Shown one piece after another: positions 23,748-31,824 of a stretch of 64,000 nucleotides of DNA (its first letter is position 1; the number at the start of each line of letters is the position of its first letter). The translations under genes were made by a program, and so were the position numbers. This DNA is from Streptomyces roseolilacinus (lineage in GTDB: Bacteria; Actinomycetota; Actinomycetes; Streptomycetales; Streptomycetaceae): positions 124,001 through 188,000 of the forward strand of contig NZ_BMSV01000008.1 of NCBI RefSeq assembly GCF_014649335.1. Reading direction: 5' to 3'. The notes beneath the pieces were generated by a model. It made no database searches. It saw only the letters and a list, made by a program, of their open reading frames with translations, and was not told where the DNA came from.

Positions 23748-26700
23748 TCATCCGGCCGTGGGCCCGCATTCGGCCATCCTCTTCCTGATCCGCCCCGCCG
23801 CCCCCGCGTCCAGGGGGTCCAGCAGCGCGCACGCGTGCCGCCACAGTTCGAGGGCTTCCGCGCGGCGGCCGGTAGACGCATACACCTCGGCGAGGCGCTC
23901 CTCGGCACGGGCCTCCTCCTCCGGCGAGTGGATCCGCCGGGCCGAGACGACCGCCGACGTGAGGTGGGACTCGGCCTCCCGGGCGTTGCCCCGGGCCAAC
24001 TCGGCACCGCCCAGGAGCCGTTGCGCCTGCACCTCCTCCAAGCCCGCACCGATGCCCCGTGCCAGGGCCAGGGACTGCTGGAAGTGGGCAACCGCCCGTT
24101 CCGTCTCCTCCATCGCCTGGTGGGCCATGCCGAGCCCGGCCGACGTGATCGCCTCGTTCTTGCGGTCGCCCAGCTCCTGGAAGACCCGGAGCGCCCGCCG
24201 GTACATCGTGACGGCCTTGCGCGGGTTTCCGGAGTTCGCGAGGACCTCGGCGAGGTTGATCTGCAGCGTGGCGAGGTCCAGGCGGCTGCCGGTCCGTTCC
24301 GCGATGCGCAGGCCGCTCTCCAGCGTGCCGCGGGCGAGGACCGGATTTCCCATGTGCATGTAGAGGTTTCCGAGGTTGTTGAGCGTCTTCGCCAGCAGCC
24401 GCTCGTCGTTGCCCTCCCGGAACCCTGCGATCGCATGGCGGTAGTGGCTCAGCGCCTCGTCGTACCGCCCGAGGTACATCAGGGAGATCGCGATGTGGTT
24501 GTGGCAGCGCGCCTGCCGCCACCCGTCGCCGGAGGCCGCGCACAACTCCAGCGCCCTGCGGTGCAGGCCGAGGGCCCGCTGGTTGCGGCCTGTGTGCCAT
24601 TGCAGGACGCCCAGCTCGCGAAGCGCCTCGCCCTGGGCGTCCGGGTCGCCGGTCTCCTCGGACAGGGCCAGGGCCTCGGTGGCCCGCGCCTCGGCCGCCG
24701 CGTAGTCGCCGGTCGCGGTGTGCGCCGCCGTCAGGTGCAGCAGGGATCGGCACAGCGCGCCACCGTCACCCGTACGGCGCCAGTGCCCGGCCGCCGCGCC
24801 GTGCATGCGGATCGCGTCCGTCCAGTGGCACTCGCCGTAGAGGAAACCGGCCAGGACGCGGCTGAGGAGGGCCGCGCGGCCGGCGGAGCCGCGCAACCGG
24901 GCGTGTCGCTCGGCGTTCACCAGGTTCGACCGTTCGGCCCGGAACCACGCCAGGGCCTCCTCCTCCCGGTCGATCCGTACCCATGGCTCCTCCGGAGCGC
25001 CGGCTGGCCCCTCGGGCGTGCCCGTTCCGTCCAGCGCGGCCTTCGCGCCGGGGCGGTACTCCCGCGGGTACAGCACCCGGTCGCACCGGTCGGCCGTGCG
25101 CAGGTAGAAGCCGAGGAGCCGCTCCACCCCGGCGTCCCGCTCCGCGGCGGTCTCCGTCGCCGCGCACAGCAGCCGCGCGTACTCGCCCAGCAGGTCGTGG
25201 AAGCGGAACCTGTGCGGGGCCGGCTCCTGGAGCAGATGGCACTGCAGGAGGCTCTCCAGCACCCGCTCGACCTCCTCCACCGGCCGGCCGCACAGCGCGG
25301 CTGCAGCGTGCGGGCCGAACTCGGGCCCCACGTGCAGGCCGAGCATCCGGAACGTGGCCTGCTCCGCCGCGCTGAGGGCCTGGTACGACATCTCGAAGGC
25401 CCGGCCGATCTCCGAGTAGCCGTCCCGGATCTCGCCCAGCCGGCTCGGCGTCCGCGCCAGCCGCTCCCGCAGGACGGCCAGGTCCCAGGAAGGGTGGGTG
25501 TTCAGGCGGTTGGCCGCGATCTCGATCGCCAGCGGCAGATGGCCGCAGAGTTCCACGATGCGGGCGACCTCCGCCTCGTCCCCGCACCGGTCCGGCCCCA
25601 CCACCTCCCGGAACAGGGTGATCGCGTCCCGCGGCGGCAGTACGTCCAGGGCGAGCGTGCGGGCCTGCGGCAGGCCCACGAGGCTGCGGCGGCTGGTGAC
25701 GATGGTGAAGCACTCCGAGCCCTCGCCCGGCAGCAGCGGCCGTACCTGACGGGGTCCGGCCGCGTCGTCCAGCACGATCAGCACCCGCCGCTGCCCCAGG
25801 ACCCGCCGCCACAGCGTCGCACGCTCCTCCACGTCCGCGGGGATGGACTGCGGCGGTACGTCGAGGAGGCGCAGCAGCGTGGCGAGTGCCGCCCCCGCCG
25901 ACAGCGGCTCCAGGCCCTGGGCGTGCGCGCGCAGGTTGACGTAGAGCTGGCCGTCGGGGAAGCGGTCCCCGAACTCGTGGGCGGCCCGGACCGCCAGCGC
26001 CGTCTTCCCCACGCCCGCCATGCCGGAGATCGACTCCAGGCTGACCGTCGACCCGTGCGTCCCGGCGGTGTCGATGGCCGCGAGGATGCGCCGCATCTCG
26101 TCGTGCCGGCCTATCAGGGCCGCCTGGTAGGGGAGCTGGTTGCGCAGCGGATGGGGCGCCGCCCCCGGCGCGGGGGCGGGCGAGGAGGCACGCGCGGTGC
26201 TGCCCGTCAGCTCCCCGACGGGCCCCCTCGCGAGGACGTGCCGGTGGATCCGTGCCAGTTCCTCACCCGGCTCGGTGCCGAAGTCCTCGCGCAGCCTCCT
26301 GCGCAGAGCCTGGTGGGCGAGGAGCGCGTCGGCGTGGCGGCCGCTCCCGTACAGCGCCACCATCAGCTGACCGACGAGCGTCTCGTCCCCCGGGTGCTCG
26401 TCGACGAGCGGGGACAGCTCCGCCGCGGCCTCCGCGAACCGCCCCAGGCGCAGCTCGATCGCGATCCGCGCGGTGGCGATGCCCCGCCTGCGTTCGGAGA
26501 GGCCCGCTCGGACGCGTTCCGCCCACAGGCCCGGGAGACCCGCCAAGGCCTCGCCCACCCAGAGCTGCTCGGCCCGGCGCATCAGCTCCGCGGCCCGTAC
26601 GTCGTCGCCCTCTGCGGACGCCGTGCGCGCCCGGTCCGCGAGCCGCAGGTACCGGTGCCAGTCCACCGCCTCCGGCGGCACCCGCAACGTGTACGTGTGA

Positions 26701-26972
26701 GTCCGGTACGTCAGGGCCGCCGCGGGACCGTCCGGGCCGGCGGCGGAGCGGATGGCGCGGCGGATCCGCGAGACGTACGTGTGGACGTTCTCCCTGGCCC
26801 TCGCCGGGGCAGGACCCGTGTCCCACAGTCGCTCGACGAGGGCGTCGAGCGCCACCGGGCGGCCCACGTCCAGGGCGAGGGCCGTCAGCAGCAGGCGCTC
26901 CTTGTCCGAACCGAGCCCCAGCCGGCCGCCGCGGAAACCGAGACCGACCGGGCCGAGGATGTGGATGTCCAC
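23748..26972 (-). CDS. AfsR/SARP-family regulator (winged helix, BTAD, NB-ARC, TPR)
   Basis: A 1074-residue STAND regulator. The OmpR-like DNA-binding domain is about 1-100 (DIHILGPVGLGFRGG...RENVHTYVSRIRRAI). The BTAD domain is about 105-255. NB-ARC starts near 295 with Walker A GMAGVGKTAL and Walker B VLIVLDDAAGP, then TSRRSLVGL and LCGHLPLAIEIAANRL. From about 700 come repeated TPRs (ALRELGVLQWHTGRNQRAL, TLNNLGNLYMHMGN). AfsR-type proteins bind DNA as activators, with the ATPase and TPR parts acting as a ligand- or kinase-controlled switch. GTG start at 26970-26972 (reverse strand) with GGGAGGAA upstream. Divergent from another NB-ARC/TPR gene, 159 bases away. Targets are not evident. Confidence 0.93.
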   Translation of the reverse strand: MDIHILGPVGLGFRGGRLGLGSDKERLLLTALALDVGRPVALDALVERLWDTGPAPARARENVHTYVSRIRRAIRSAAGPDGPAAALTYRTHTYTLRVPPEAVDWHRYLRLADRARTASAEGDDVRAAELMRRAEQLWVGEALAGLPGLWAERVRAGLSERRRGIATARIAIELRLGRFAEAAAELSPLVDEHPGDETLVGQLMVALYGSGRHADALLAHQALRRRLREDFGTEPGEELARIHRHVLARGPVGELTGSTARASSPAPAPGAAPHPLRNQLPYQAALIGRHDEMRRILAAIDTAGTHGSTVSLESISGMAGVGKTALAVRAAHEFGDRFPDGQLYVNLRAHAQGLEPLSAGAALATLLRLLDVPPQSIPADVEERATLWRRVLGQRRVLIVLDDAAGPRQVRPLLPGEGSECFTIVTSRRSLVGLPQARTLALDVLPPRDAITLFREVVGPDRCGDEAEVARIVELCGHLPLAIEIAANRLNTHPSWDLAVLRERLARTPSRLGEIRDGYSEIGRAFEMSYQALSAAEQATFRMLGLHVGPEFGPHAAAALCGRPVEEVERVLESLLQCHLLQEPAPHRFRFHDLLGEYARLLCAATETAAERDAGVERLLGFYLRTADRCDRVLYPREYRPGAKAALDGTGTPEGPAGAPEEPWVRIDREEEALAWFRAERSNLVNAERHARLRGSAGRAALLSRVLAGFLYGECHWTDAIRMHGAAAGHWRRTGDGGALCRSLLHLTAAHTATGDYAAAEARATEALALSEETGDPDAQGEALRELGVLQWHTGRNQRALGLHRRALELCAASGDGWRQARCHNHIAISLMYLGRYDEALSHYRHAIAGFREGNDERLLAKTLNNLGNLYMHMGNPVLARGTLESGLRIAERTGSRLDLATLQINLAEVLANSGNPRKAVTMYRRALRVFQELGDRKNEAITSAGLGMAHQAMEETERAVAHFQQSLALARGIGAGLEEVQAQRLLGGAELARGNAREAESHLTSAVVSARRIHSPEEEARAEERLAEVYASTGRRAEALELWRHACALLDPLDAGAAGRIRKRMAECGPTAG

Positions 26973-27131
26973 CAGCGTTCCTCCCGCCGGCTCCCGTGGT
27001 GGACTGCACAGGATGGCAGCTCGTTCGGACCCGGAACAGTGCGTCGAGGGCGAATTACCGGCGGATTCCCGCCCCTTACGGCCGTGCTCCGGCGGGTAGG
27101 GGAAGACGGGACGGACCACGGGGGGCGCGCA

Positions 27132-29318
27132 GTGACCGGTCAGGGGAACCGCGGGGACGACACGGGCCTCGCGAGGTACGTGGATCACACCAACACGATC
27201 GGTGGTTCCGCCACCGTCCACGGCGTCACCGTGCAGACGCACACCGTCCACGGCGGTATCCACACCCACGTCCAGGGCGTCCCCCCGGTGCCGGTGCCCC
27301 GGCAGCTGCTACCGGTGTCGCCCCACTTCACCGACCGGGAGAGCGACATCGCCGCCCTCGACGTGCTGATCGACCGGCACCCGGGGGAGCCGGAGCGCCC
27401 CGGCGGCGACGGGGAGCGGACGCCGCGGCTGGTCGTCGTCACCGGACCCGCCGGGGTCGGCAAGACGGCGCTCGTCACCCGCTGGCTCCACCGCGGCGCC
27501 GCGGCGTATCCGGACGGGCACCTCTACGCGGACCTGCGGGGCCACGCCGCCGACGAGGCCGTGCCGCCGGGCGAGGTCCTCGGCCGGTTCCTGCGGGCCA
27601 TCCATCCGGGGCCCGTACCCGCCGACACCGTCGAGAAGACCGCGCTGTGGCGCTCCCTCACGGCGGGGCTGCGGCTCGCCGTCATGCTCGATAACGTCTA
27701 CACCGCCGCCCAGGCCAGACCGCTGCTGCCCGGCTCGGGGCAGAGCCTGGTCGCCGTCACCGGCCGCCGCCGGCTCACCGGCCTGCGGATCGACGGCGCA
27801 CTCTTCCACCCGCTCGGCCTCCTGCCGCCCGAAGCCGCCGAGGAACTCCTCGTGCGGGGCATCGGGCGGGCCCGGGCCGACGGCGAACCGGGCGCCGCCC
27901 GGCGTGTCGTGAAGCTGTGCGCCGGCCTTCCCCTCGCCGTCTGCATCGCCTCCGCCCGCCTCGCGGCACGCCCCCGCCAGCCCGTCGGCGACCTGGCCGA
28001 CGCACTTGCCCGGGACCAGAACAGGCTCGCCGTCCTGGCCGTGGAAGGAGAACCCGCCGTGCGCAGCGCCCTCGACGCCTCCTACGCCGCGCTCGACGCG
28101 CCGGCCGCCCGGCTCTACCGGCTGCTCGGCCAACTGCCCCTGTCCGGCTTCGGCACCAGGAGCGCGGCCGCCGCCGCGGCCCTGCCGCTCGACCGGGCCG
28201 GCGAGCTCCTCGACGCCCTCGTGGAGGCCAACCTCGTCGAAGACACCGGCCCCGACCGCTACCGCTTCCACGACCTCATCGGACTCCACGCGCGCGAGCG
28301 CGGCGCCGCCGACGAGTCGGCCGACGCCCGCACCGCCGCCCTACGCAGGGTCTGCGACTGGTACCTGGCCACCACGACGGAGGCGCAGAAGCTCATCACC
28401 CCCGCCCAGCTCACCCTCGACCGCACCTATGCGTCCGGCCTGCCCGCCCTGGAGCCGCCCTTCACCGACGAGGCCGGCGCGCTGCGCTGGCTGGCCGACC
28501 ACCAGGACGACCTGCGCGCCGTGCTGGCCGCCGCCGAGGAGCGGGGCTGGGACACCCTCGTGTGGCAGCTGGTCGACGCGATGTGGCCGCTCTTCCTCCG
28601 GCTGCGCGTGTACGACTTGTGGATCACCGCCCACGAGGCCGGCCTGGCCGCCGCGCGGCACGCCGGACACGCCGGGGCAGAGCGGCAGATGCTCAACTCC
28701 GGGGCCATCGGCCTGAGCGCGGCCGGGCGGCCGGACGACGCGATCTCCTGGTACGAGCAGTCCCGCGCGGCGGCCCGGCGCGCGGGCGACCGCCGCGACG
28801 AGGGGCAGGCACTGCTCGGTGTCGGCGCCGCCCACTTCGAGGCCGGGCGGCACGCCGAAGCCGTCACCCACCTGGACCGGGCCGTCGCCCTGTGGGAGGA
28901 AACCGGTTACCGGCGCGGGGTGGGCCTCGCCCGGATCGTGCTCGGCGAGGTCGCCCTTGCGGCGGACGACGCCCCGCGCGCCGTCGCGGAGTTCGAGGAG
29001 GCCCGGGTGATCCTCCTCGACGTGCGGGACCCGCACGACGCGACCCGTGCCCTCGCCTTCCTCGGGCGGGCACGGGCCCGCGCCGGGCAGTACGCGGCTG
29101 GTATGGAGCGGCTCCGCGAGGCGCTGGGGGCGTTCGAGGAATCCGGCGCCGTGCACTGGCAGGCCCGCACCCTGGAGATGATCGGCCTCAGCGCGCAGGA
29201 GGGCGGTGACCCGGACGTCGCGCGCGACTCCTATGAGCGGGCCCGTGCCCTCTTCGCCCGGACGAACCCCGGGGACGCGGCCAGGGTCGCCGGCCGGCTC
29301 GCCGCATCGGGGGCCTGA
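27132..29318 (+). CDS. NB-ARC ATPase with TPR repeats (STAND protein)
   Basis: A 728-residue protein. Residues about 17-50 form an odd Thr/His/Val/Gly segment (NTIGGSATVHGVTVQ, HTVHGGIHTH) found in front of many actinobacterial NTPases. NB-ARC follows: Walker A GPAGVGKTAL (about 105-114), LRLAVMLDNVYTAAQ (Walker B), VAVTGRRRLTGL, LCAGLPLAVCIASARL. From about 480 come TPRs (NSGAIGLSAAGRPDDAI, LGVGAAHFEAGRHAEAV, GLARIVLGEVALAADD). There is no DNA-binding domain, so it is likely a nucleotide-driven sensor rather than a direct regulator. The GTG at 27132 starts the recognisable protein. Divergent from the AfsR-type regulator. Its 3' end faces a converging coupled ORF. Confidence 0.9.
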   Translation: MTGQGNRGDDTGLARYVDHTNTIGGSATVHGVTVQTHTVHGGIHTHVQGVPPVPVPRQLLPVSPHFTDRESDIAALDVLIDRHPGEPERPGGDGERTPRLVVVTGPAGVGKTALVTRWLHRGAAAYPDGHLYADLRGHAADEAVPPGEVLGRFLRAIHPGPVPADTVEKTALWRSLTAGLRLAVMLDNVYTAAQARPLLPGSGQSLVAVTGRRRLTGLRIDGALFHPLGLLPPEAAEELLVRGIGRARADGEPGAARRVVKLCAGLPLAVCIASARLAARPRQPVGDLADALARDQNRLAVLAVEGEPAVRSALDASYAALDAPAARLYRLLGQLPLSGFGTRSAAAAAALPLDRAGELLDALVEANLVEDTGPDRYRFHDLIGLHARERGAADESADARTAALRRVCDWYLATTTEAQKLITPAQLTLDRTYASGLPALEPPFTDEAGALRWLADHQDDLRAVLAAAEERGWDTLVWQLVDAMWPLFLRLRVYDLWITAHEAGLAAARHAGHAGAERQMLNSGAIGLSAAGRPDDAISWYEQSRAAARRAGDRRDEGQALLGVGAAHFEAGRHAEAVTHLDRAVALWEETGYRRGVGLARIVLGEVALAADDAPRAVAEFEEARVILLDVRDPHDATRALAFLGRARARAGQYAAGMERLREALGAFEESGAVHWQARTLEMIGLSAQEGGDPDVARDSYERARALFARTNPGDAARVAGRLAASGA

Positions 29319-29519
29319 ACCGGCCGCCGCGAGGACCACCAGGACGCATCCCGGATACCGGTCCAGCAGGGCACGCGCCTCCGCGAGGCCGCCCGGCCGG
29401 CACCGGTAGAGGACGTCCGCCAGCTCCCGCAGCCGCTCCTGCCCCGGCGCGTCGGCGTCCGCGACGAGCCAGTCACCGGGCAGCCACCCGAGGTCGGGCT
29501 CCCGCCGTGTGCCGCTCAC
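29310..29519 (-). CDS. Short ORF coupled to the transferase-like gene; 3' end unresolved
   Basis: The GTG at 29517-29519 overlaps the stop of the preceding gene (GTGA), so translation should be coupled. The first about 65 residues look real (EPDLGWLPGDWLVADADAP, RLRELADVLYRCRPGGLAEARALLDRYPGCVLVVLAA). There is no stop near the natural-looking end. The frame runs on opposite the NB-ARC/TPR gene to 28341 (392 codons), and that part has no protein-like character. The end given here is only where plausible coding stops. The original 3' end may have been lost by rearrangement or a frameshift. Confidence 0.4.
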
Positions 29520-30748
29520 GCCGTGGCCTCCCGCTCCGCGTGAGGCCACACGCGTACGGCCGGCGGTGGTGGCAGGGGGCGGGTGAGCGGGGCGTGGGCC
29601 GGTCGGCCCAGACCCAGGAGCCGGTACAACAGGGCCCTCATGTTGCGGTCGAAGCGGCCCGGCTCGGAGGTGATGCGCGCGGCGAGGGCCTGGTACGCCG
29701 GTGCGCTGTACTCCGCCTCGGCGTAGGTGAACTGCTCGTCCAGCGGGTGCACCGGTGACAGGGACGGCGCCAGGAGGGCCAGGTCGGCCGCGGGCGAGCC
29801 CGGGTTGATCTCCTGTTCCGGCGACGCCGCCATCAGGATCGGTGCACCCGTGAGCGCCCCGTACAGGGTGACGGACCCGTGGTCGCCGACGATCAGGTCG
29901 GCGGCGCACAGCACCGGCCTCCAGTCCATGTCCGGCGGGACGACCCCCAGGCCCCGCTCCGCCCAGCAGTGCAGCCAGGCCCGCACCTGTCGGGACCCGT
30001 GTCCCGACCACACGTTGGGGTGCAGGAGCACGACCAGCCGGTCGCCCGTGCTCCGCACCTCGTCCATCAGGCGCGGCAGCAGCAGGTCGAACCGGGCGAA
30101 CGCCGATCCGGGCCCCCACGTGGAGGTGACCGCGACGAGCCGTTCGCCCCGCCCCAGGCCGAGCGAGGCCCGGTAGGCGTCCCGACGCGGCAGGCTCGTC
30201 ACGATCCGGTCCCGCGCCGGATCGCCCACCACCGACGCCACCGGCACCGCCTCCGGGCAGCTGCGGCCCAGCGCGGCCAGGTCGTCCCGGTGCGCCAGGA
30301 CCACCGCGGCGGGGGTCCTGCCGTCCAGCAGGACGTCCCGGCGGCGCAGGCCCAGCACTTCCGAGCCGGGGGCGCCGCGCAACCGCTTCACGAAGTTCGC
30401 GCCGTGGGGCAGCAGCACGACCCGGGCGCGCACCGACGCCATGTGGCGCGGCCCGGCCGCCAGCGCCAGGTCGAAGTCCGTCCGCACCGCCTCCTCCCAG
30501 GGCACCACCGCGCCCCCCGTCTCGTGCAGGAACCGCGCCGTGCCGTCGCCCAGCTCGTGCGGCGGCACGGTGAACACGCACTGGACGCGGAAGTCCGACT
30601 CCAGGAGCGGCACCACGTCGAGCAGTCGTTTCCCGTACGTGATGGTGTGCGCCACCACCAGCACGGTCTTGCGCCCGGTCAGCGTGAGCCACTGACGGGC
30701 GCCGGGCGCGGCCGCCGCGGACCGCGTGAACCTGCTGATCGCCTTCAC
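29516..30748 (-). CDS. CDP-glycerol glycerophosphotransferase-like protein
   Basis: A 410-residue GT-B-like protein. TVLVVAHTITYGKRLLDVVPLL opens an N-terminal Rossmann half. ERLVAVTSTWGPGSAFARFDLL and VLCAADLIVGDHGSVTLYGALTGAPILMA form the C-terminal donor-binding half; the DHGSVT block corresponds to the conserved DxSS region of teichoic-acid CDP-glycerol transferases. There is no signal peptide or membrane helix. The acceptor and true donor are unknown, and some homologues carry wrong names. The GTG at 30746-30748 (reverse strand) has GGGGGG 6 bases upstream; an earlier TTG at 30769 is less likely. It is coupled by GTGA to the next short ORF. Confidence 0.7.
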   Translation of the reverse strand: MKAISRFTRSAAAAPGARQWLTLTGRKTVLVVAHTITYGKRLLDVVPLLESDFRVQCVFTVPPHELGDGTARFLHETGGAVVPWEEAVRTDFDLALAAGPRHMASVRARVVLLPHGANFVKRLRGAPGSEVLGLRRRDVLLDGRTPAAVVLAHRDDLAALGRSCPEAVPVASVVGDPARDRIVTSLPRRDAYRASLGLGRGERLVAVTSTWGPGSAFARFDLLLPRLMDEVRSTGDRLVVLLHPNVWSGHGSRQVRAWLHCWAERGLGVVPPDMDWRPVLCAADLIVGDHGSVTLYGALTGAPILMAASPEQEINPGSPAADLALLAPSLSPVHPLDEQFTYAEAEYSAPAYQALAARITSEPGRFDRNMRALLYRLLGLGRPAHAPLTRPLPPPPAVRVWPHAEREATA

Positions 30749-30919
30749 TGCATTCCCCCCGCATCGCAATCGGCTGACGGGGAGGCGGATGCCCGGGCGG
30801 GTGGACGGCGTCCTTGCCGAGCCCTTGCAGAAACCTTGCTCGAACGCGTGTGCTCTCGATGCGCCGTGTGGTGCGCCCCGCGCGTGCGGGAGCGGCCGCT
30901 CCCGCGCACGCGGGACCGC

Positions 30920-31630
30920 TCAGGAGGCCGCCGTGAGGTGTGCCTCGGACGCCTCCTTGCTGATGCCGAGGCCGCTCAGCAGGCCGTCGCCGTTCTCGTA
31001 CTCGAGCTGGGCGAGCAGCAGGTGCGCGGGGCCGACGTACTGGTGCCCGAGGCGCAGGGCCTCACGGAACGTCAGCTCCAGGACCTTCTTGGCGGCCTGG
31101 TCGTACGGGACGAGGGAGGGCGGTTCGTCGGCGGCCGGGGGCAGCGCGGCGGTCGCGGCGCGCCGCACGTCGTCGAGGGTCACGCCCTGCGCGGTGATCG
31201 CCCTCACCACGGCCGTCTCCGGTTCCGCCACCAGCCCCAGCACCAGGTGGGGCAGGCCGAGTTCGGCGCTGTGGGCGTTCTGCGCGGCGGTGTGCCCGGC
31301 GACGACGACCTTCCGGGCGGCGTCGTCGAACCGGCCGAACCCCTGGCTGGGGTCCGGTTCCGTCGGTTCGCCCGGGTCCTTCGGCACGAACCGCTTCTGC
31401 GCCGCCTGCCGGGTGACGCCCATGCTGCGGCCGATGTCCGTCCACGACGCCCCCGACCGGCGGGCCTGGTCCACGAAGTGCCCGATCAGGTGGTCGGCCA
31501 CGTCGCCCAGGTGGTCGGCGGCGATGACGGCGCTGGAGAGCTGGTCGAGGGTGTCGGGGTGGGTCTTCTTGATGGCGTGGATGAGGTCGTCCAGGCGGAC
31601 GGACGCGGTGACGTCTTCGGGTTTCGTCAT
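30920..31630 (-). CDS. Clp N-terminal domain protein with HTH; likely autoregulated
   Basis: A 236-residue protein. Residues about 1-85 are helical and include an HTH (SWTDIGRSMGVTRQAAQKRF, 61-80). Residues about 98-236 contain two Clp_N motifs (FDDAARKVVVAGHTAAQNAHSAELGLPHLVLGL and YDQAAKKVLELTFREALRLGHQYVGPAHLLLAQL). Clp_N binds substrates in ClpA/ClpC/ClpB; here it lacks any AAA+ domain, so the protein is probably a regulator that senses or links to proteolysis. The ATG lies 6 bases after a -10 box, so the mRNA should be leaderless. Two perfect palindromes overlap the promoter and fit autoregulation. Confidence 0.85.
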   Translation of the reverse strand: MTKPEDVTASVRLDDLIHAIKKTHPDTLDQLSSAVIAADHLGDVADHLIGHFVDQARRSGASWTDIGRSMGVTRQAAQKRFVPKDPGEPTEPDPSQGFGRFDDAARKVVVAGHTAAQNAHSAELGLPHLVLGLVAEPETAVVRAITAQGVTLDDVRRAATAALPPAADEPPSLVPYDQAAKKVLELTFREALRLGHQYVGPAHLLLAQLEYENGDGLLSGLGISKEASEAHLTAAS

Positions 31631-31632
31631 GT

Positions 31633-31677
31633 GTCAACCGTAGGTTGACGGCCGGGCACTGTCAACCTCGGGTTGAC
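31633..31677 (-). promoter_or_regulatory. Leaderless promoter overlapped by two perfect 17-bp palindromes
   Basis: Palindromes GTCAACC-GTA-GGTTGAC (31633-31649) and GTCAACC-TCG-GGTTGAC (31661-31677) lie 28 bp centre to centre. On the reverse strand, TTGACA (31660-31665) and TACGGT (31637-31642) have a 17-base spacer, a near-ideal promoter. Each hexamer overlaps one palindrome, and the ATG is 6 bases beyond the -10. A protein on both sites would block RNA polymerase. Confidence 0.85.
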
Positions 31678-31742
31678 ATCGGATCGCCCTGTTCGCCCCG
31701 TCGAACCGGGGAGGCGATTTCCCCGGATCCTTGCGCGAGCCA

Positions 31743-31771
31743 TTGACGGCCGGGACCGGGGAACCTACGGT
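31743..31771 (+). promoter_or_regulatory. Promoter of the GH51 sugar-import operon
   Basis: TTGACG (31743-31748), 17 bases, TACGGT (31766-31771). Downstream, GTTCG (31779-31783) and CGAAC (31809-31813) form an inverted pair and the stretch between is AT-rich, a possible operator. Confidence 0.7.
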
Positions 31772-31824
31772 CCCACCCGTTCGAAGTCGCGATCATCATT
31801 CGATATACCGAACAGAGGGTTGGA

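Noticed and set aside
23748..31630. A complete antibiotic gene cluster around the AfsR-type regulator
   Set aside because: No polyketide, peptide synthetase or other biosynthetic core gene is present within the window, so I did not call a biosynthetic cluster.
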